A DNA stretch of 64,000 nt from Pseudobacteroides sp. (GTDB taxonomy: Bacteria > Bacillota > Clostridia > Acetivibrionales > DSM-2933): NCBI RefSeq assembly GCF_036567765.1, contig NZ_DATCTU010000122.1, positions 117,445 through 181,444 on the forward strand. The letters are read 5' to 3'. A model generated the notes under the pieces. That model was not told the origin of the DNA and ran no database searches. It was given only the letters and a program-made list of their open reading frames with translations. Shown here one piece after another: positions 52,803-61,687 of this stretch; the stretch's first letter is position 1, and each line of letters begins with the position of its first letter. The translations under genes and the position numbers were made by a program.

Positions 52803-53279
52803 ATGACCTCGAATTTTGAACTGACTACATATGTTTATAGGGCTATTCTAAATCATCTAGTTGACTTTGAAGAGCGAAAGAATGATTTAGTAAATGAAAT
52901 TTATTCTGAACCATCAGCTTTACGCGATGATTTTAGCTGTCTTTTGGACATATATCTCAAAAAGCTTGAAGACTTGATTAAATCATCCCAAATCGCTGAA
53001 ATACAAACCCGTGAAAAGATAAAGGACCTTAATCACTTACCGTATGTAATTATTGGAAGCACTGTAGAGCTTGAGAATGCCAGTGATTTAGGTACATACT
53101 TATTTAGAATCGTTTCACCTTTTGATAGTTCCAGCTCAAATAAGGATCTCTCATATATATCAGAATTGGGAAGATCATTGCTACTTAAGAAACGTGGGGA
53201 TGTTATAAAATCTGATATTAACAATAGCGTTTGTTCATACCAAATCAAATCAATTCGATATGATGGTATTTATGCCTAA
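52803..53279 (+). CDS. GreA/GreB C-terminal-domain-like protein, copy 2
   Basis: 158 residues from the ATG at 52803, eleven bases after AAGGA; the longer upstream frame has no ribosome site. Same design as copy 1: helical N-terminus (YVYRAILNHLVDFEERKND), then PYVIIGSTVELENASDLGTY, FRIVSPF, ISELGRSLLLKKRGDVI and YQIKSI. The two differ strongly in the N-terminal half. They look like an old tandem duplication. Confidence 0.6.
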   Translation: MTSNFELTTYVYRAILNHLVDFEERKNDLVNEIYSEPSALRDDFSCLLDIYLKKLEDLIKSSQIAEIQTREKIKDLNHLPYVIIGSTVELENASDLGTYLFRIVSPFDSSSSNKDLSYISELGRSLLLKKRGDVIKSDINNSVCSYQIKSIRYDGIYA

Positions 53280-53390
53280 TAGTTAACTTTAAAAAACCTA
53301 TACATCTCACTCACCAAGCCTTTCCCGCTCTATTATCGCCACCGACTCTATATGTTTGGATTGTTGGTGGCGAACTTTTTTACAGGGTTC

Positions 53391-53482
53391 CAGATTTCAC
53401 TTCTATACTTCGGATTCCCAGTATTCTGACAAACTTACGCCTGATAAAAAAGAAATATACGCTTAAAGTGATATTCTGAACA
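53391..53482 (-). pseudogene. Remnant of an AraC/GyrI-like gene
   Basis: On the minus strand YCSEYHFKRIF matches the HTH region of the intact AraC gene at 55562-56446. It then shifts frame by one base and jumps to NPKYRSEIWNPVKK, the C-terminus of the same protein. The middle of the gene is deleted. Confidence 0.75.
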
Positions 53483-53813
53483 GTATGCAATCAGCTCATC
53501 TGTGTAAATGATCCAGCTTGGTGCTTGAAAAGATTGAGTATACTGATTAACCAAATCTAATACTCGTTTTTCTATCTTTGTTCTGGGCATAACATCTTCC
53601 CGTCTAGGTAATCTAAAAACCCAATCAATCCCACTTTCGTCTTGTGCAAATACAACTTGAAAATCAAGTCCGGATTCATTAAACTGATTTCATATCTGTC
53701 CCTTCGTAAAACACAAATACACTTTATTCCTGTTTTTGCCCAGGATAAATTCAGGAAAACTTTCTTTCAGCACTTGTGCAATATCCGGAATATTAGTTTT
53801 TGAAAAAAACATT
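53483..53813 (-). pseudogene. Truncated macrolide 2'-phosphotransferase gene
   Basis: From the ATG at 53813 the frame reads an Mph-like N-terminus: GLDFQVVFAQDESGIDWVFRL and PRREDVMPRTKIEKRVLDLV, ending SWIIYTDELIAY. One in-frame TGA follows residue 39. After IAY the sequence changes to the AraC remnant. The catalytic C-terminal part is absent, so no resistance is expected. Confidence 0.75.
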
Positions 53814-53832
53814 TTTTATTGTCTATTCATCT

Positions 53833-54489
53833 CTACTTTCTATCAATAAAGCCCTTTTCAGGTGACCATTCACACTTGCCAACTAAATCATAATGGCAGT
53901 TACAGCAATCATTACCATCACCAAGTGTTTTTGTGCGAACAAATCCGTTACCCATAAGATTGGACAAAAGGTAATCCATGCGGCAGATGCCTGGAAGCAA
54001 CCCATCAGCTTTAAATTGATGTGCCAGCTTTTTCAACCCACACTCAGCAATATCCAACTCAAAGCTATTCTGATCGATTTCATGATAAGTGATAGCCCAG
54101 TCGTATAGATGTAGATAGCCTTTCTCTTGCCGTATCATATGAGCGGCAGCCTTCTTGCGAAGGCCACTCAGATATAATCTGCCGATTACCTTCAAAAATG
54201 GACGTGGTATGGTCGTCACCATCTTTTCGTTCATTGTCCAGATGTTCTGAATTGTTTCATCCTGCGTTACTCCGAGTTCTAAAAAGGTTTTATACCAAGC
54301 AATATAGCTTGGACCAAACTCGTAGTTGGAGGAAAAAATACTATAGCCTATATCCGGCACCTGTGGCAAAATTTCAGCAAAGGTCTTATCTGAATTTGCC
54401 TTGAATTGCTTCCAAAAATCTTTACCGTATTTCTGGATTAAATAACATTTACTACGGTGCAGTGTTAAATGATAAATAAGTTTAATCAT
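53833..54489 (-). CDS. L-2-amino-thiazoline-4-carboxylic acid hydrolase-like protein
   Basis: 218 residues from the ATG at 54489, six bases after AGGAGA. The open frame extends upstream into P-type ATPase remnant sequence, but the ribosome site marks the real start. The C-terminal TLGDGNDCCNCHYDLVG resembles the Cys-containing end of the ATC hydrolase family, which opens the thiazoline ring in L-cysteine synthesis from DL-ATC. Many members occur as single genes without known substrates. Confidence 0.65.
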   Translation of the reverse strand: MIKLIYHLTLHRSKCYLIQKYGKDFWKQFKANSDKTFAEILPQVPDIGYSIFSSNYEFGPSYIAWYKTFLELGVTQDETIQNIWTMNEKMVTTIPRPFLKVIGRLYLSGLRKKAAAHMIRQEKGYLHLYDWAITYHEIDQNSFELDIAECGLKKLAHQFKADGLLPGICRMDYLLSNLMGNGFVRTKTLGDGNDCCNCHYDLVGKCEWSPEKGFIDRK

Positions 54490-54534
54490 AATTATTCTCC
54501 TGTGAAGTCCCATCGTTTCTATTAGGGGATGAGT

Positions 54535-55165
54535 ATAATCGTTCAGTGCCCAGACATTCTGAGCCGTCATCTGATTCATGGTAATTGTCCCTGCCTTATC
54601 AACGCACAGTACCGGATACTGCACCTAATAAAATAGGTAACCACTCCGACAAGTGCAAACAGTACAGCAGCTATTCCTGCACAAACCCTTAACAGACTGC
54701 CTGTTTGTTTCTGGAGAGGCATCTTCATTTGGTGCTGAGGCTACATTAGTGCTGATTTTACCGTATTCGGTCGTTGTACCCATTTTATCAACCAATGCAA
54801 TTGCTGTTCCTTGTGTTACCAACGTTCCCGCATAGCAATAATGTTTACGCCGATAATCAGTCGTTGGATAATACCATCCGCCGGGATTTTCACACCCTCA
54901 TAAATCATCATCAAATCACTAGGTACAAGGTCAGAACTTGCAATAACAGTTTCTTTTCCATCTCGGATAACCTTGACATGTGGAGCAGATAAATCTTTTA
55001 ACGCATTTAAAGTTTTATCTGTTTTTCATTCTAGAATAACACCAGTGCTAATAATACCTATAACAAAAATCAGCATGATAGCACCATCCTTGGCTCTTCA
55101 AGGATAAAATAAATAACTGCAGCAGCAATCAACAGTAAAAACGTAGGCTCACAAATCAAGTTCAT
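54535..55165 (-). pseudogene. Broken P-type cation-transporting ATPase gene
   Basis: Frames on the minus strand spell out a P-type ATPase with several frameshifts and one nonsense codon: ICEPTFLLLIAAAVIYFIL, then KTDKTLNALKDLSAPHVKVI and EGVKIPADG (actuator domain). TQGTAIALVDKMGTTTEYGKI follows, and at the end PVLCVDKAGTITMNQMTAQN, where the phosphorylation motif DKTGT is DKAGT. The ATG at 55165 has AAAGGAA upstream. The whole catalytic C-terminus is gone. Confidence 0.85.
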
Positions 55166-55181
55166 ATTGTTCCTTTGGATA

Positions 55182-55302
55182 TAAAAAACACACCTATGGA
55201 ACATACTACTGTCCCACAGATGTGTATATTATCACAATCTGCTGCCACACATGGTGACCCAGCCCCATGACCTTAAAATATAAGGTTCATCGCCTGCTCA
55301 GT
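55182..55302 (-). promoter_or_regulatory. Probable NiCo (czcD-type) riboswitch with terminator
   Basis: The minus strand has ACTGAGCAGGC, GGCTGGGTCACC, TGTGGCAGCAGAT, and ATCTGTGGGACAGT (55208-55302), the blocks I recall from Ni/Co riboswitches. CAGAT/ATCTG forms a P4-like stem. A competing terminator stem (55188-55202 with 55211-55225) ends in T6 at 55183-55188. It precedes the broken P-type ATPase, a usual target of this class. Confidence 0.65.
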
Positions 55303-55361
55303 TTGTACTATTGATCTAGCATTTCACATCAGAAATGTAATGCAGTGCAAAGAATATTATT

Positions 55362-55390
55362 ATATTAACGCAATAACCTCTAATAGTCAA
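55362..55390 (-). promoter_or_regulatory. Promoter of the riboswitch leader
   Basis: TTGACT (55385-55390) and TAATAT (55362-55367) on the minus strand, 17-bp spacer. Transcription would start near 55355, about 50 bp upstream of the aptamer. Confidence 0.6.
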
Positions 55391-55561
55391 TAATTAATCT
55401 TGAGTTTTTGGACTTTTATCCAGATTTCTTGATCAAAGAACCAAACTGACTACATAATGTTATTTACCATCCCCATCCTCCACACGACCCTCTTTTCTTT
55501 AGCTGATAAACAACAAGTACAAAAAAGCACTCGTCTATGGATTGCCCTCGACCATAATTAC

Positions 55562-56446
55562 CTACTCACTCAGTGTTTTTTTCCTTACTGGAATCCATAT
55601 TTCACTTCTATACTTCGGGTTCTCTGTGTCCTTACTCTCATTCCACAAGATTTCAGGACCTTCAACTGACTCATATCCTGAAGTTGGGAACCACTCTGAG
55701 TATATCCTTCCCCACACATTTTGAAGCGTTTCCGGGTATGGTCCAATTGCTTCAAATACCGCCCAGATACTAGCATCAATTTCTAGTTCATCAAATTCAG
55801 CTGTTTCATCACTTGAAGTTGCTACCCCAATGTAATGATCTAATTCTCCCTTCTCCTCCATCCTTCCTTCAGAAAAATTGATGGAAGCACTAATAATGCC
55901 TGTTGGTTCTACATTTGAAAGTGCTTTTAATTGTTTAATTACTTCAGGGGTTAGAAGTGCATACATTTTGGCGATCTCTGGATTAACACCATTAAAAATA
56001 ATTGGAACTCTCTTCTTAAAGCCAACTAACTTAAAAGGCTCTTTCTCAACAATACGATAATTCATTTCACACGCTCCTTTAATTGATAGTTGAAAGGTCA
56101 TTCTAGGATAAGCTTTTAATTGTATATTCTCACTCCTTGCCTCAGAAGGGAGAATACCATGCATAGAATGAAAAGCACGGGAAAACGAATCAGCTGAACT
56201 GTAACCGTATTTGACAGCTAAATCAATTATTCTCAGATCGCTATCTTTCAAATCAAGTGCAGCCAGCGTTAGTCTTCTTCTACGGATATATTCCGATAAA
56301 CTTATACCTGATAAAAAAGAAAACATCCGTTTAAAATGATACTCTGAACAGTAAGCAATTTTAGAAACTTTACTATAATTGATATTCTCAGTTAAGTGTT
56401 CTTCAATGTATGCCAATGCATTATTCATAATACTTAAAGAGTCCAT
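55562..56446 (-). CDS. AraC-family regulator with GyrI-like effector domain
   Basis: 294 residues from the ATG at 56446, eight bases after AAAGGAGG. Two HTH motifs in the N-terminal 105 residues (INYSKVSKIAYCSEYHFKRMF; LAVKYGYSSADSFSRAFHSMHG), and a C-terminal GyrI-like domain (about 125-294) that binds small drugs or peptides in the family. It is related to the remnant at 53391-53482. Confidence 0.92.
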   Translation of the reverse strand: MDSLSIMNNALAYIEEHLTENINYSKVSKIAYCSEYHFKRMFSFLSGISLSEYIRRRRLTLAALDLKDSDLRIIDLAVKYGYSSADSFSRAFHSMHGILPSEARSENIQLKAYPRMTFQLSIKGACEMNYRIVEKEPFKLVGFKKRVPIIFNGVNPEIAKMYALLTPEVIKQLKALSNVEPTGIISASINFSEGRMEEKGELDHYIGVATSSDETAEFDELEIDASIWAVFEAIGPYPETLQNVWGRIYSEWFPTSGYESVEGPEILWNESKDTENPKYRSEIWIPVRKKTLSE

Positions 56447-56592
56447 CAAACAACCTCCTTTCACCATCAATATTATCAAAGGATGCATTTATCCATCCGA
56501 CAATCTGTGCACAGCATAGTCGGCTCACTTATTGGGGAAACTCTAATATAAAAAATATTAAATCATCTATAGGCTTATTTCCAGATATCGGC

Positions 56593-56860
56593 TTAGTGTA
56601 GTTTTCCCTTTCTTTCACACCTACACTTTCTTCTGCTGCTTTTCATTGATATTCTTAACTCTCGGTAAACCCCTTCTGACATATAGGGCTCAATATATCT
56701 CCCATCCTTAACCAACATTGCTATTGTTTTTGGGTCTTTACGGTTATTTTTAGTTGGGCTGTTATCGTCAAACTCCTTACTCCTCTTTACATGCATCGGA
56801 TTTACAAGCACAACTTTAGTGCCTTTCTCTTGCAGTGAATAACCGAAGTTAAACCAATAA
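56593..56860 (-). mobile_element. IS110-family transposase fragment
   Basis: The frame reads YWFNFGYSLQEKGTKVVLV, then NPMHVKRSKEFDDNSPTKN, DRKDPKTI-like NRKDPKTIAMLVKDGRY and EGVYRELR. This is the N-terminal DEDD region of IS110 transposases. Only about 90 residues remain, and both ends are lost. Confidence 0.85.
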
Positions 56861-57130
56861 TTTCATTAGCCATATCACCTATAATTTATACTATACCACT
56901 TCACAAAAGCCTGGTGTTATAGTGAAGTGTTTTACAGCTAAAAAATTTTATTAGCTCATCATACTCCACCATCTCGTTTATTTGCACAAAACTTAGGTAG
57001 GTAATTAGCATTTAAATAAATTTTTTGATAAAAACAGGCCATTTTCACATATTCTAATCAAATTTATCTAAATAGGTTACTTTTTTATCAAAATTGACTT
57101 TTTTCACACTGGAGATTTTCCCCGAATTGC

Positions 57131-57247
57131 TTAATCTTCAGATGCTTCCTTCTCCTTGAACATGGAAGGTTTGCCGCCAGAAGTCTCTGCACAGCTTTTA
57201 CATATTACTGTATCCTTATTAGCACATTTTTCACAGTCAGAAATCAT
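57131..57247 (-). CDS. 38-residue zinc-ribbon-like protein
   Basis: ATG at 57247, AAAGGTGG about eight bases upstream, stop TAA at 57131-57133. Two Cys pairs: DCEKCANKDTVICKSC (residues 5-19), then an acidic tail. It starts 15 bp after the Spo0E-like stop. Function unknown. Confidence 0.55.
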   Translation of the reverse strand: MISDCEKCANKDTVICKSCAETSGGKPSMFKEKEASED

Positions 57248-57262
57248 ACCCAATACCACCTT

Positions 57263-57436
57263 TCAATCCTTTTTACTGCAAGTCATTTTTATGTAACGTA
57301 AAATCATAGCATCCAATGCCCGGCTCTTTTTAAGAATTTTATCTTGGGATGATGTAAGAATCATTTCATCTAATTCACTTCTCAGTTTTTCCATCTTCCT
57401 CCTTATCATCATCTCTTGGCTTTCTGAACTTTCCAT
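57263..57436 (-). CDS. Spo0E-like aspartyl-phosphate phosphatase family protein
   Basis: 57 residues: ATG at 57436 with GAGG nine bases upstream, stop TGA at 57263-57265. The pattern KMEKLRSELDEMI, then KSRALDAMILRY is the Spo0E helical hairpin, including the SR-x-LD signature (SRALD). Such proteins dephosphorylate Spo0A~P and block sporulation. Confidence 0.75.
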   Translation of the reverse strand: MESSESQEMMIRRKMEKLRSELDEMILTSSQDKILKKSRALDAMILRYIKMTCSKKD

Positions 57437-57608
57437 CCAATCATACCTCTTTATAAAAATATTTAAACTTGCTTATTAAGCAAATATTATCATAGAACTT
57501 GCTCTATAATCAAGTTGTGTTTTATGTGGAAGGTGCCTAGCGTGACAGAAAATACCATTATTTTACTTTCATACTGTTTTGTACCTCAAGAAAGGAATGC
57601 TATATAGA

Positions 57609-57857
57609 ATGAAAAAGACAAGAAATCTGATTGGAGATAGAGTAAAGCAGGCAAGGAACAATTGCAAACCGAAGATAACGCAGATTGATCTCCTTGCCCG
57701 CTTGGAAATTCGGGGGATTGTATTAAACGAAACCGCTATATCAAAAATCGAAGCAAAAACTCGCCCTGTAACCGATATTGAACTGGTAGCAATAGCTGAG
57801 TCTCTTGAGGTAGCAGTTAATTGGCTGCTGGGTTTAAAGGATGCATCACAAACTTAA
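57609..57857 (+). CDS. XRE-family HTH regulator
   Basis: 82 residues from the ATG at 57609. RNLIGDRVKQARNN, then ITQIDLLARLEIRGIVLNETAISKIE is a Cro/CI-type HTH. The end (AVNWLLGLKDA) is typical of small clostridial XRE regulators. AAAGGA lies about 13 bases upstream. It is divergent from the Spo0E-like gene (172 bp apart), so it may regulate that pair. Confidence 0.85.
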   Translation: MKKTRNLIGDRVKQARNNCKPKITQIDLLARLEIRGIVLNETAISKIEAKTRPVTDIELVAIAESLEVAVNWLLGLKDASQT

Positions 57858-57911
57858 AACACATCTGCATTTACAATATCATATACAAAACTTAAACATC
57901 ATTAATCAAAA

Positions 57912-58448
57912 TCAGGGTATATCAATTAATTCTTCAAATGAATTACATACTGGATATAAATTATCCCCTAACCACTCTTCGACTGACTTTTCTTCAAGTT
58001 CAAAGTCTGATAGGTCATCTTCTAATCTTGATTGTTAATGATCAATGAATACAATTGATGGTTCTGAGCTTTTTCTATAATCAAATAATAGTAAGTTACC
58101 TGCTCCATCTTGGGCAAATGCAAAAATTTTCGATGGGTCTGGAACAGAATCTTTGAATACTTCATTCATTGCAACAATAAGTGGTTCTCCCCTACTATAT
58201 TGGCCTTCATGAAATGTAATTAGCTGAAAACAAGCTGATCTACTGGCCCATTTTGGAATGTCTACTATTCCGCTTACCCACTGGTTATTATTATTTTTCA
58301 TTCTCGGAATACTACCATTATGTTTGGTAACAATTTTGGTATAAAGCTCTGGAAATGTTATATTCCACTTTTCTTCAACATTTTGAATGATTTCTTCTGC
58401 TATAACATCCTCTGCACTCCATTTAATATCTTTAGCAGGCATAACCAT
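57912..58448 (-). pseudogene. SMI1/KNR4-family gene with in-frame stop
   Basis: SMI1/KNR4-like from 58448: KWNITFPELYTKIVTKHNG, then AFAQDGAGNLLLFDYR and PSIVFIDH, then TAA (58035-58037). The same frame goes on with QSRLEDDLSDFELEEK, SVEEWLGDNLYPVCNSFEELI to TGA at 57912. The tail looks like the usual C-terminus of the family, so the TAA is probably a recent nonsense mutation. The 137-residue product may still fold. Confidence 0.7.
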
Positions 58449-58696
58449 TCCTCCTCATTATAATATTTATTCTCCTCTTGCTAGACTTCTCAAAAAAGTT
58501 TATGCTCTGCTTCATAGCAATCGGCTTTATACGCCACCAAAAGGAAAGTAATTTCCAATTGGCGATTCCACTTCTTACCATATTTTACATGAAACTTTGG
58601 TAGGCTTATTAGGGAGTTGCTCTTTTGCGTCTTTTTTACTAAAGTGGGTTACGCTCACAACCCAATAAAAAAACAAGTCCAGTAAACAATTGAAAA

Positions 58697-58761
58697 ATGC
58701 GTTGCCAATGCTTATAATGAATTTGCTGAAAATCATAAATAAGGATATGGAGGCAACGCAT
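58697..58761 (+). promoter_or_regulatory. Hairpin that can hide the start of the element gene
   Basis: ATGCGTTGCC (58697-58706) is exactly complementary to GGCAACGCAT (58752-58761), which holds part of the ribosome site and the AT of the start codon at 58760. Base pairing would block translation of a read-through transcript. Confidence 0.6.
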
Positions 58762-59611
58762 GGATACATTATTACATAGATTTGGTTCAATAATCAAGGG
58801 TAGCATCGAAGGTTTTGACAGATTGATATTTAAAGGAACACTTAAACCTATAGCATATGCACTTGGAATGCAAGCTTTTCTAAAAAGCCAAGGAGTATTG
58901 AATAAAGAATACAAGGACTGGGTTACAAAACAGTCAACTTCAATAATTAAGTCAGCCGAAGCATATTCACAAAAGCATTGTGACAGGGGAATAATTTATA
59001 TCCCATCAATAAACACTCGCAAGGAAGAACTTGCACACAATCTCCAGAAGGAATCCGGCGTGAAAGATGGCTTGATAGGTGTTTGGTCATGTGTCGAGAG
59101 TTGTACAACATACCGCTCAACATTTGATGCAACAGCAGGATTTCCAAGTTTACGCCCGGAAAAATCAAGGTGTAAGCATCTTTACTTTTATTATGACCAT
59201 ACAGATTACGGATTCATGAGCATAAGGCTTCAGACTTGGGCACCATATGGCATACAGATAGCTCTCAACGGAAGGGAATGGCTGCGTCGTTCACTGGATA
59301 AGGAAAAATGCAAATACATAGTTGATGGGAACAAATTTTTACACATAGATGATTATCAACTGGCTCAAAAACTCTTGGACAGACAGTTGGATGTAAATTG
59401 GGAAGATATGCTATCCGGGTTTTCAAAAGAGGCTTTTTCCCAAATGCCAGAAATACTTGGGGACGGCATGAGATATTATTGGACATTGTGGCAAAGTGAG
59501 ATGGCAAGGGATTACATATTTAACGACCCACAGTCATTAAATCCTATTATGGAAAGCCTCTTGCGGTCAACCGCACCCACTGTCAAATCCAGAGCTTTTG
59601 ACAAAAGTTAA
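58760..59611 (+). CDS. N-terminal part of a multicopy transposase-like protein
   Basis: 283 residues. I recognise the layout from a large multicopy family often left unannotated or called transposase: GSIEGFDRLIFKGTL, LIGVWSCVESC, KHLYFYYDHTDYGFMSIRLQ, QIALNGREWL and MRYYWTLWQSEMA. The frame stops after AFDKS, and the continuation lies in the next frame. Full-length relatives have both parts in one chain. Confidence 0.65.
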   Translation: MDTLLHRFGSIIKGSIEGFDRLIFKGTLKPIAYALGMQAFLKSQGVLNKEYKDWVTKQSTSIIKSAEAYSQKHCDRGIIYIPSINTRKEELAHNLQKESGVKDGLIGVWSCVESCTTYRSTFDATAGFPSLRPEKSRCKHLYFYYDHTDYGFMSIRLQTWAPYGIQIALNGREWLRRSLDKEKCKYIVDGNKFLHIDDYQLAQKLLDRQLDVNWEDMLSGFSKEAFSQMPEILGDGMRYYWTLWQSEMARDYIFNDPQSLNPIMESLLRSTAPTVKSRAFDKS

Positions 59612-60257
59612 CACTTGGCACGATGGCTTGAGAGTCCGTCATTATGTTGACAATAATAGTGTGAAATTCTACAACCAACAAAATGTTCTACGTATTGAAA
59701 CGACCATGAACAATCCAAAGAAATATCTTGTTCAGAGATATACAGAAAGTGATGACAAAACAAGCGGTAAAAAGCTACTCCCGATGCGTAAAGGTATAGC
59801 TGATATAAACTTAAGAGCGAAGGTTTCAGCAGAACGGAATAAGAGTTTTGCGGAACAGCTTGCAACCGTATCGGACAAAACACCTGTAGGAAAAGTATTT
59901 GAAGAGATTACAAACTCATTTTCCCGGAATGGGAAAAAGTCCAGAGGGCTGGATGTTACCGGAAAAGACAGGGAGCTTTTGAGAGCTATATCCGATCCGG
60001 CTTTTAATGCAGGTGCTATAACGAACAAGGCATTGCAAGAAAAACTGATGGGTACGGATTGGGCAAATGGATTGGCTGGTAAAAAGCTTTCTTCAAAAAT
60101 CAGCCGTCAGATTGCATTGCTTCGTTCTCACGGAATTATTAGAAAGCTCCCAAAGCAGCATAAGTATTCCTTGACCGATAAAGGAAGAAAAATATCCTCT
60201 GCTTTGAATGCTGTATTATCCGCATCAACAGAGGATTTGGTGAATTTGGCTGCTTAA
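59598..60257 (+). CDS. C-terminal part of the same transposase-like protein
   Basis: 219 residues. Begins in the frame shifted by one base relative to 58760-59611 (overlap 14 bp): GLRVRHYVDNNSVKFYNQQN, TTMNNPKKYLVQRY, and a winged-helix end (SSKISRQIALLRSHGIIRKL, YSLTDKGRKISSAL). No ribosome site, so it needs a frameshift or is not made. The C-terminus is intact. Confidence 0.65.
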   Translation: MTKVNTWHDGLRVRHYVDNNSVKFYNQQNVLRIETTMNNPKKYLVQRYTESDDKTSGKKLLPMRKGIADINLRAKVSAERNKSFAEQLATVSDKTPVGKVFEEITNSFSRNGKKSRGLDVTGKDRELLRAISDPAFNAGAITNKALQEKLMGTDWANGLAGKKLSSKISRQIALLRSHGIIRKLPKQHKYSLTDKGRKISSALNAVLSASTEDLVNLAA

Positions 60258-60369
60258 ATTCTTGTTTTTTATTTATGTTTTTGAGGCATAAGGTACTAAT
60301 ATGTAAATTCCATCATCAAAAAGTGAAAGCAACACTACAAGTTCAATAATCCAGAGAAATCTCATCTAA

Positions 60370-61134
60370 TTATTCATCATCACTAGTTATTTTTTTATAG
60401 ATTGAGCTTAATAAGCTTACGCTTTTAGTTGCAAATCCTACAATTCCATTTATTTTATTAACAATTTTAAAAATATTTTCTACATTAGTTTTATCTTTAT
60501 CAGCATAAACTTTTTCTCGGTTTAGTATAAGTGTTCCTAAAGTAGTTGATATACTATTTATAATACCTTGAGAACCATATAACTTGTATTTTAACAATGA
60601 TTCTCTTATATTGTTGAGATGATAGATAAGTATTCTCTCTAACTCATTATGTAATTTGCTGTTAAGAACACTTTCTATAAGTTCATTGATTTCTTTAATT
60701 AATTCTTGTATTTTTTCATCTTCAATAACAACTTCTTTACTATGTTCAGATAAGTAATCCGCACAATATTCAAGAGAAAGCATAAGAGTTTTATCAAAAT
60801 AATCTTTAAATTTATCTAAACCATTATTCAAAACATTGGAAGAAGCATTAAAATATATTTTAGAAAGTCCCTCAATTGCACTATTTAAAGTATCTAAATA
60901 TTTCTGGATATTTTTGGGATTTAGCTGCTGTATTTCATTAATCCCTAAAGTACACATTTTAAATAATTCTGAATAGTTATAAAGAACTGAGGCTTTGTTA
61001 TTCTGCTCCAAATAGAAAACTTTGCAAAATGCCTCTTCGGAGTTAATATCTTCAGTATTCTTAAGTGCAGATATTAAATTATAAAGTCTCCCAATTACAT
61101 TATCATTTGATACTGCTATATTTTCTTTATGCAT
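60370..61134 (-). CDS. Uncharacterised helical protein
   Basis: 254 residues from the ATG at 61134, seven bases after GGAGTG. Almost all alpha-helical with long coiled segments (EEAFCKVFYLEQNNKASVL, DEKIQELIKEINELIE). The C-terminus (GFATKSVSLLSSIYKK) might associate with membranes. No family recognised. Single gene in an accessory region of immunity-type genes. Confidence 0.55.
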   Translation of the reverse strand: MHKENIAVSNDNVIGRLYNLISALKNTEDINSEEAFCKVFYLEQNNKASVLYNYSELFKMCTLGINEIQQLNPKNIQKYLDTLNSAIEGLSKIYFNASSNVLNNGLDKFKDYFDKTLMLSLEYCADYLSEHSKEVVIEDEKIQELIKEINELIESVLNSKLHNELERILIYHLNNIRESLLKYKLYGSQGIINSISTTLGTLILNREKVYADKDKTNVENIFKIVNKINGIVGFATKSVSLLSSIYKKITSDDE

Positions 61135-61687
61135 ATATGACACTCCAATCTATATAAAATAATTTGTAGTTTAATACATTATATATGAAAAAATTCCATA
61201 TTTCAACAAGATAACCCAAACGTAAATTTGAAATAAATCCGATAAATCTTTTTTGTTATCTAACTAAACTGGAAATTCTGCGGAGCTACACGAAATAGAC
61301 TTTAAGGCCGGAGAAAGGTATACAATAAAATTTTTATCGTATACTTTCTCCGGCTTGGCTCTGTAAGAGTACTGCAAAGCGGCTTTGAAGCTACTCTTAA
61401 AACTCAATAACTAAACTGGAAAAAATGACTATAATTCTTGCATTTTTATTATGCTACTCTATTGTTTTGATTCAATTTATATAGGTCAGGAAATTATTGC
61501 ATAAAAATCCGGTATAACAGTTGTGTCACAGCATTTCGGCAATAATTCTACATGTAGAACTTTTTTAAAATTGGAAATTAATTAAGGAATTTTTACTTTA
61601 ATCCGCTTTTGTCCATATAGTTGCTAATTGCACCACTTAATAGCTCAAGTTGGCTTTTTTTATAAATGTTTAATAATAGAACCAATT
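61135..61687. other. Intergenic region with one strong hairpin
   Basis: No supported gene. AT-rich. A hairpin at 61307-61354 is described separately. The rest shows only short AT-rich runs and no repeat I can match elsewhere. Confidence 0.4.
61307..61354. terminator. Hairpin GCCGGAGAAAG/CTTTCTCCGGC
   Basis: Perfect 11-bp outer arms and a nested TATAC/GTATA stem. No gene ends nearby on plus. It may be the relic of a terminator or the end of an element. Confidence 0.5.

Noticed and set aside
54490..54624. ATC hydrolase with a P-type ATPase N-terminus as a functional fusion
   Set aside because: The in-frame join is a chance read-through of the remnant; a good ribosome site lies just before the ATG at 54489.
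58647..58666. TGGGTT/AACCCA hairpin upstream of the element gene
   Set aside because: Only a 6-bp stem with an 8-nt loop; could be an element end but no second copy is visible here.
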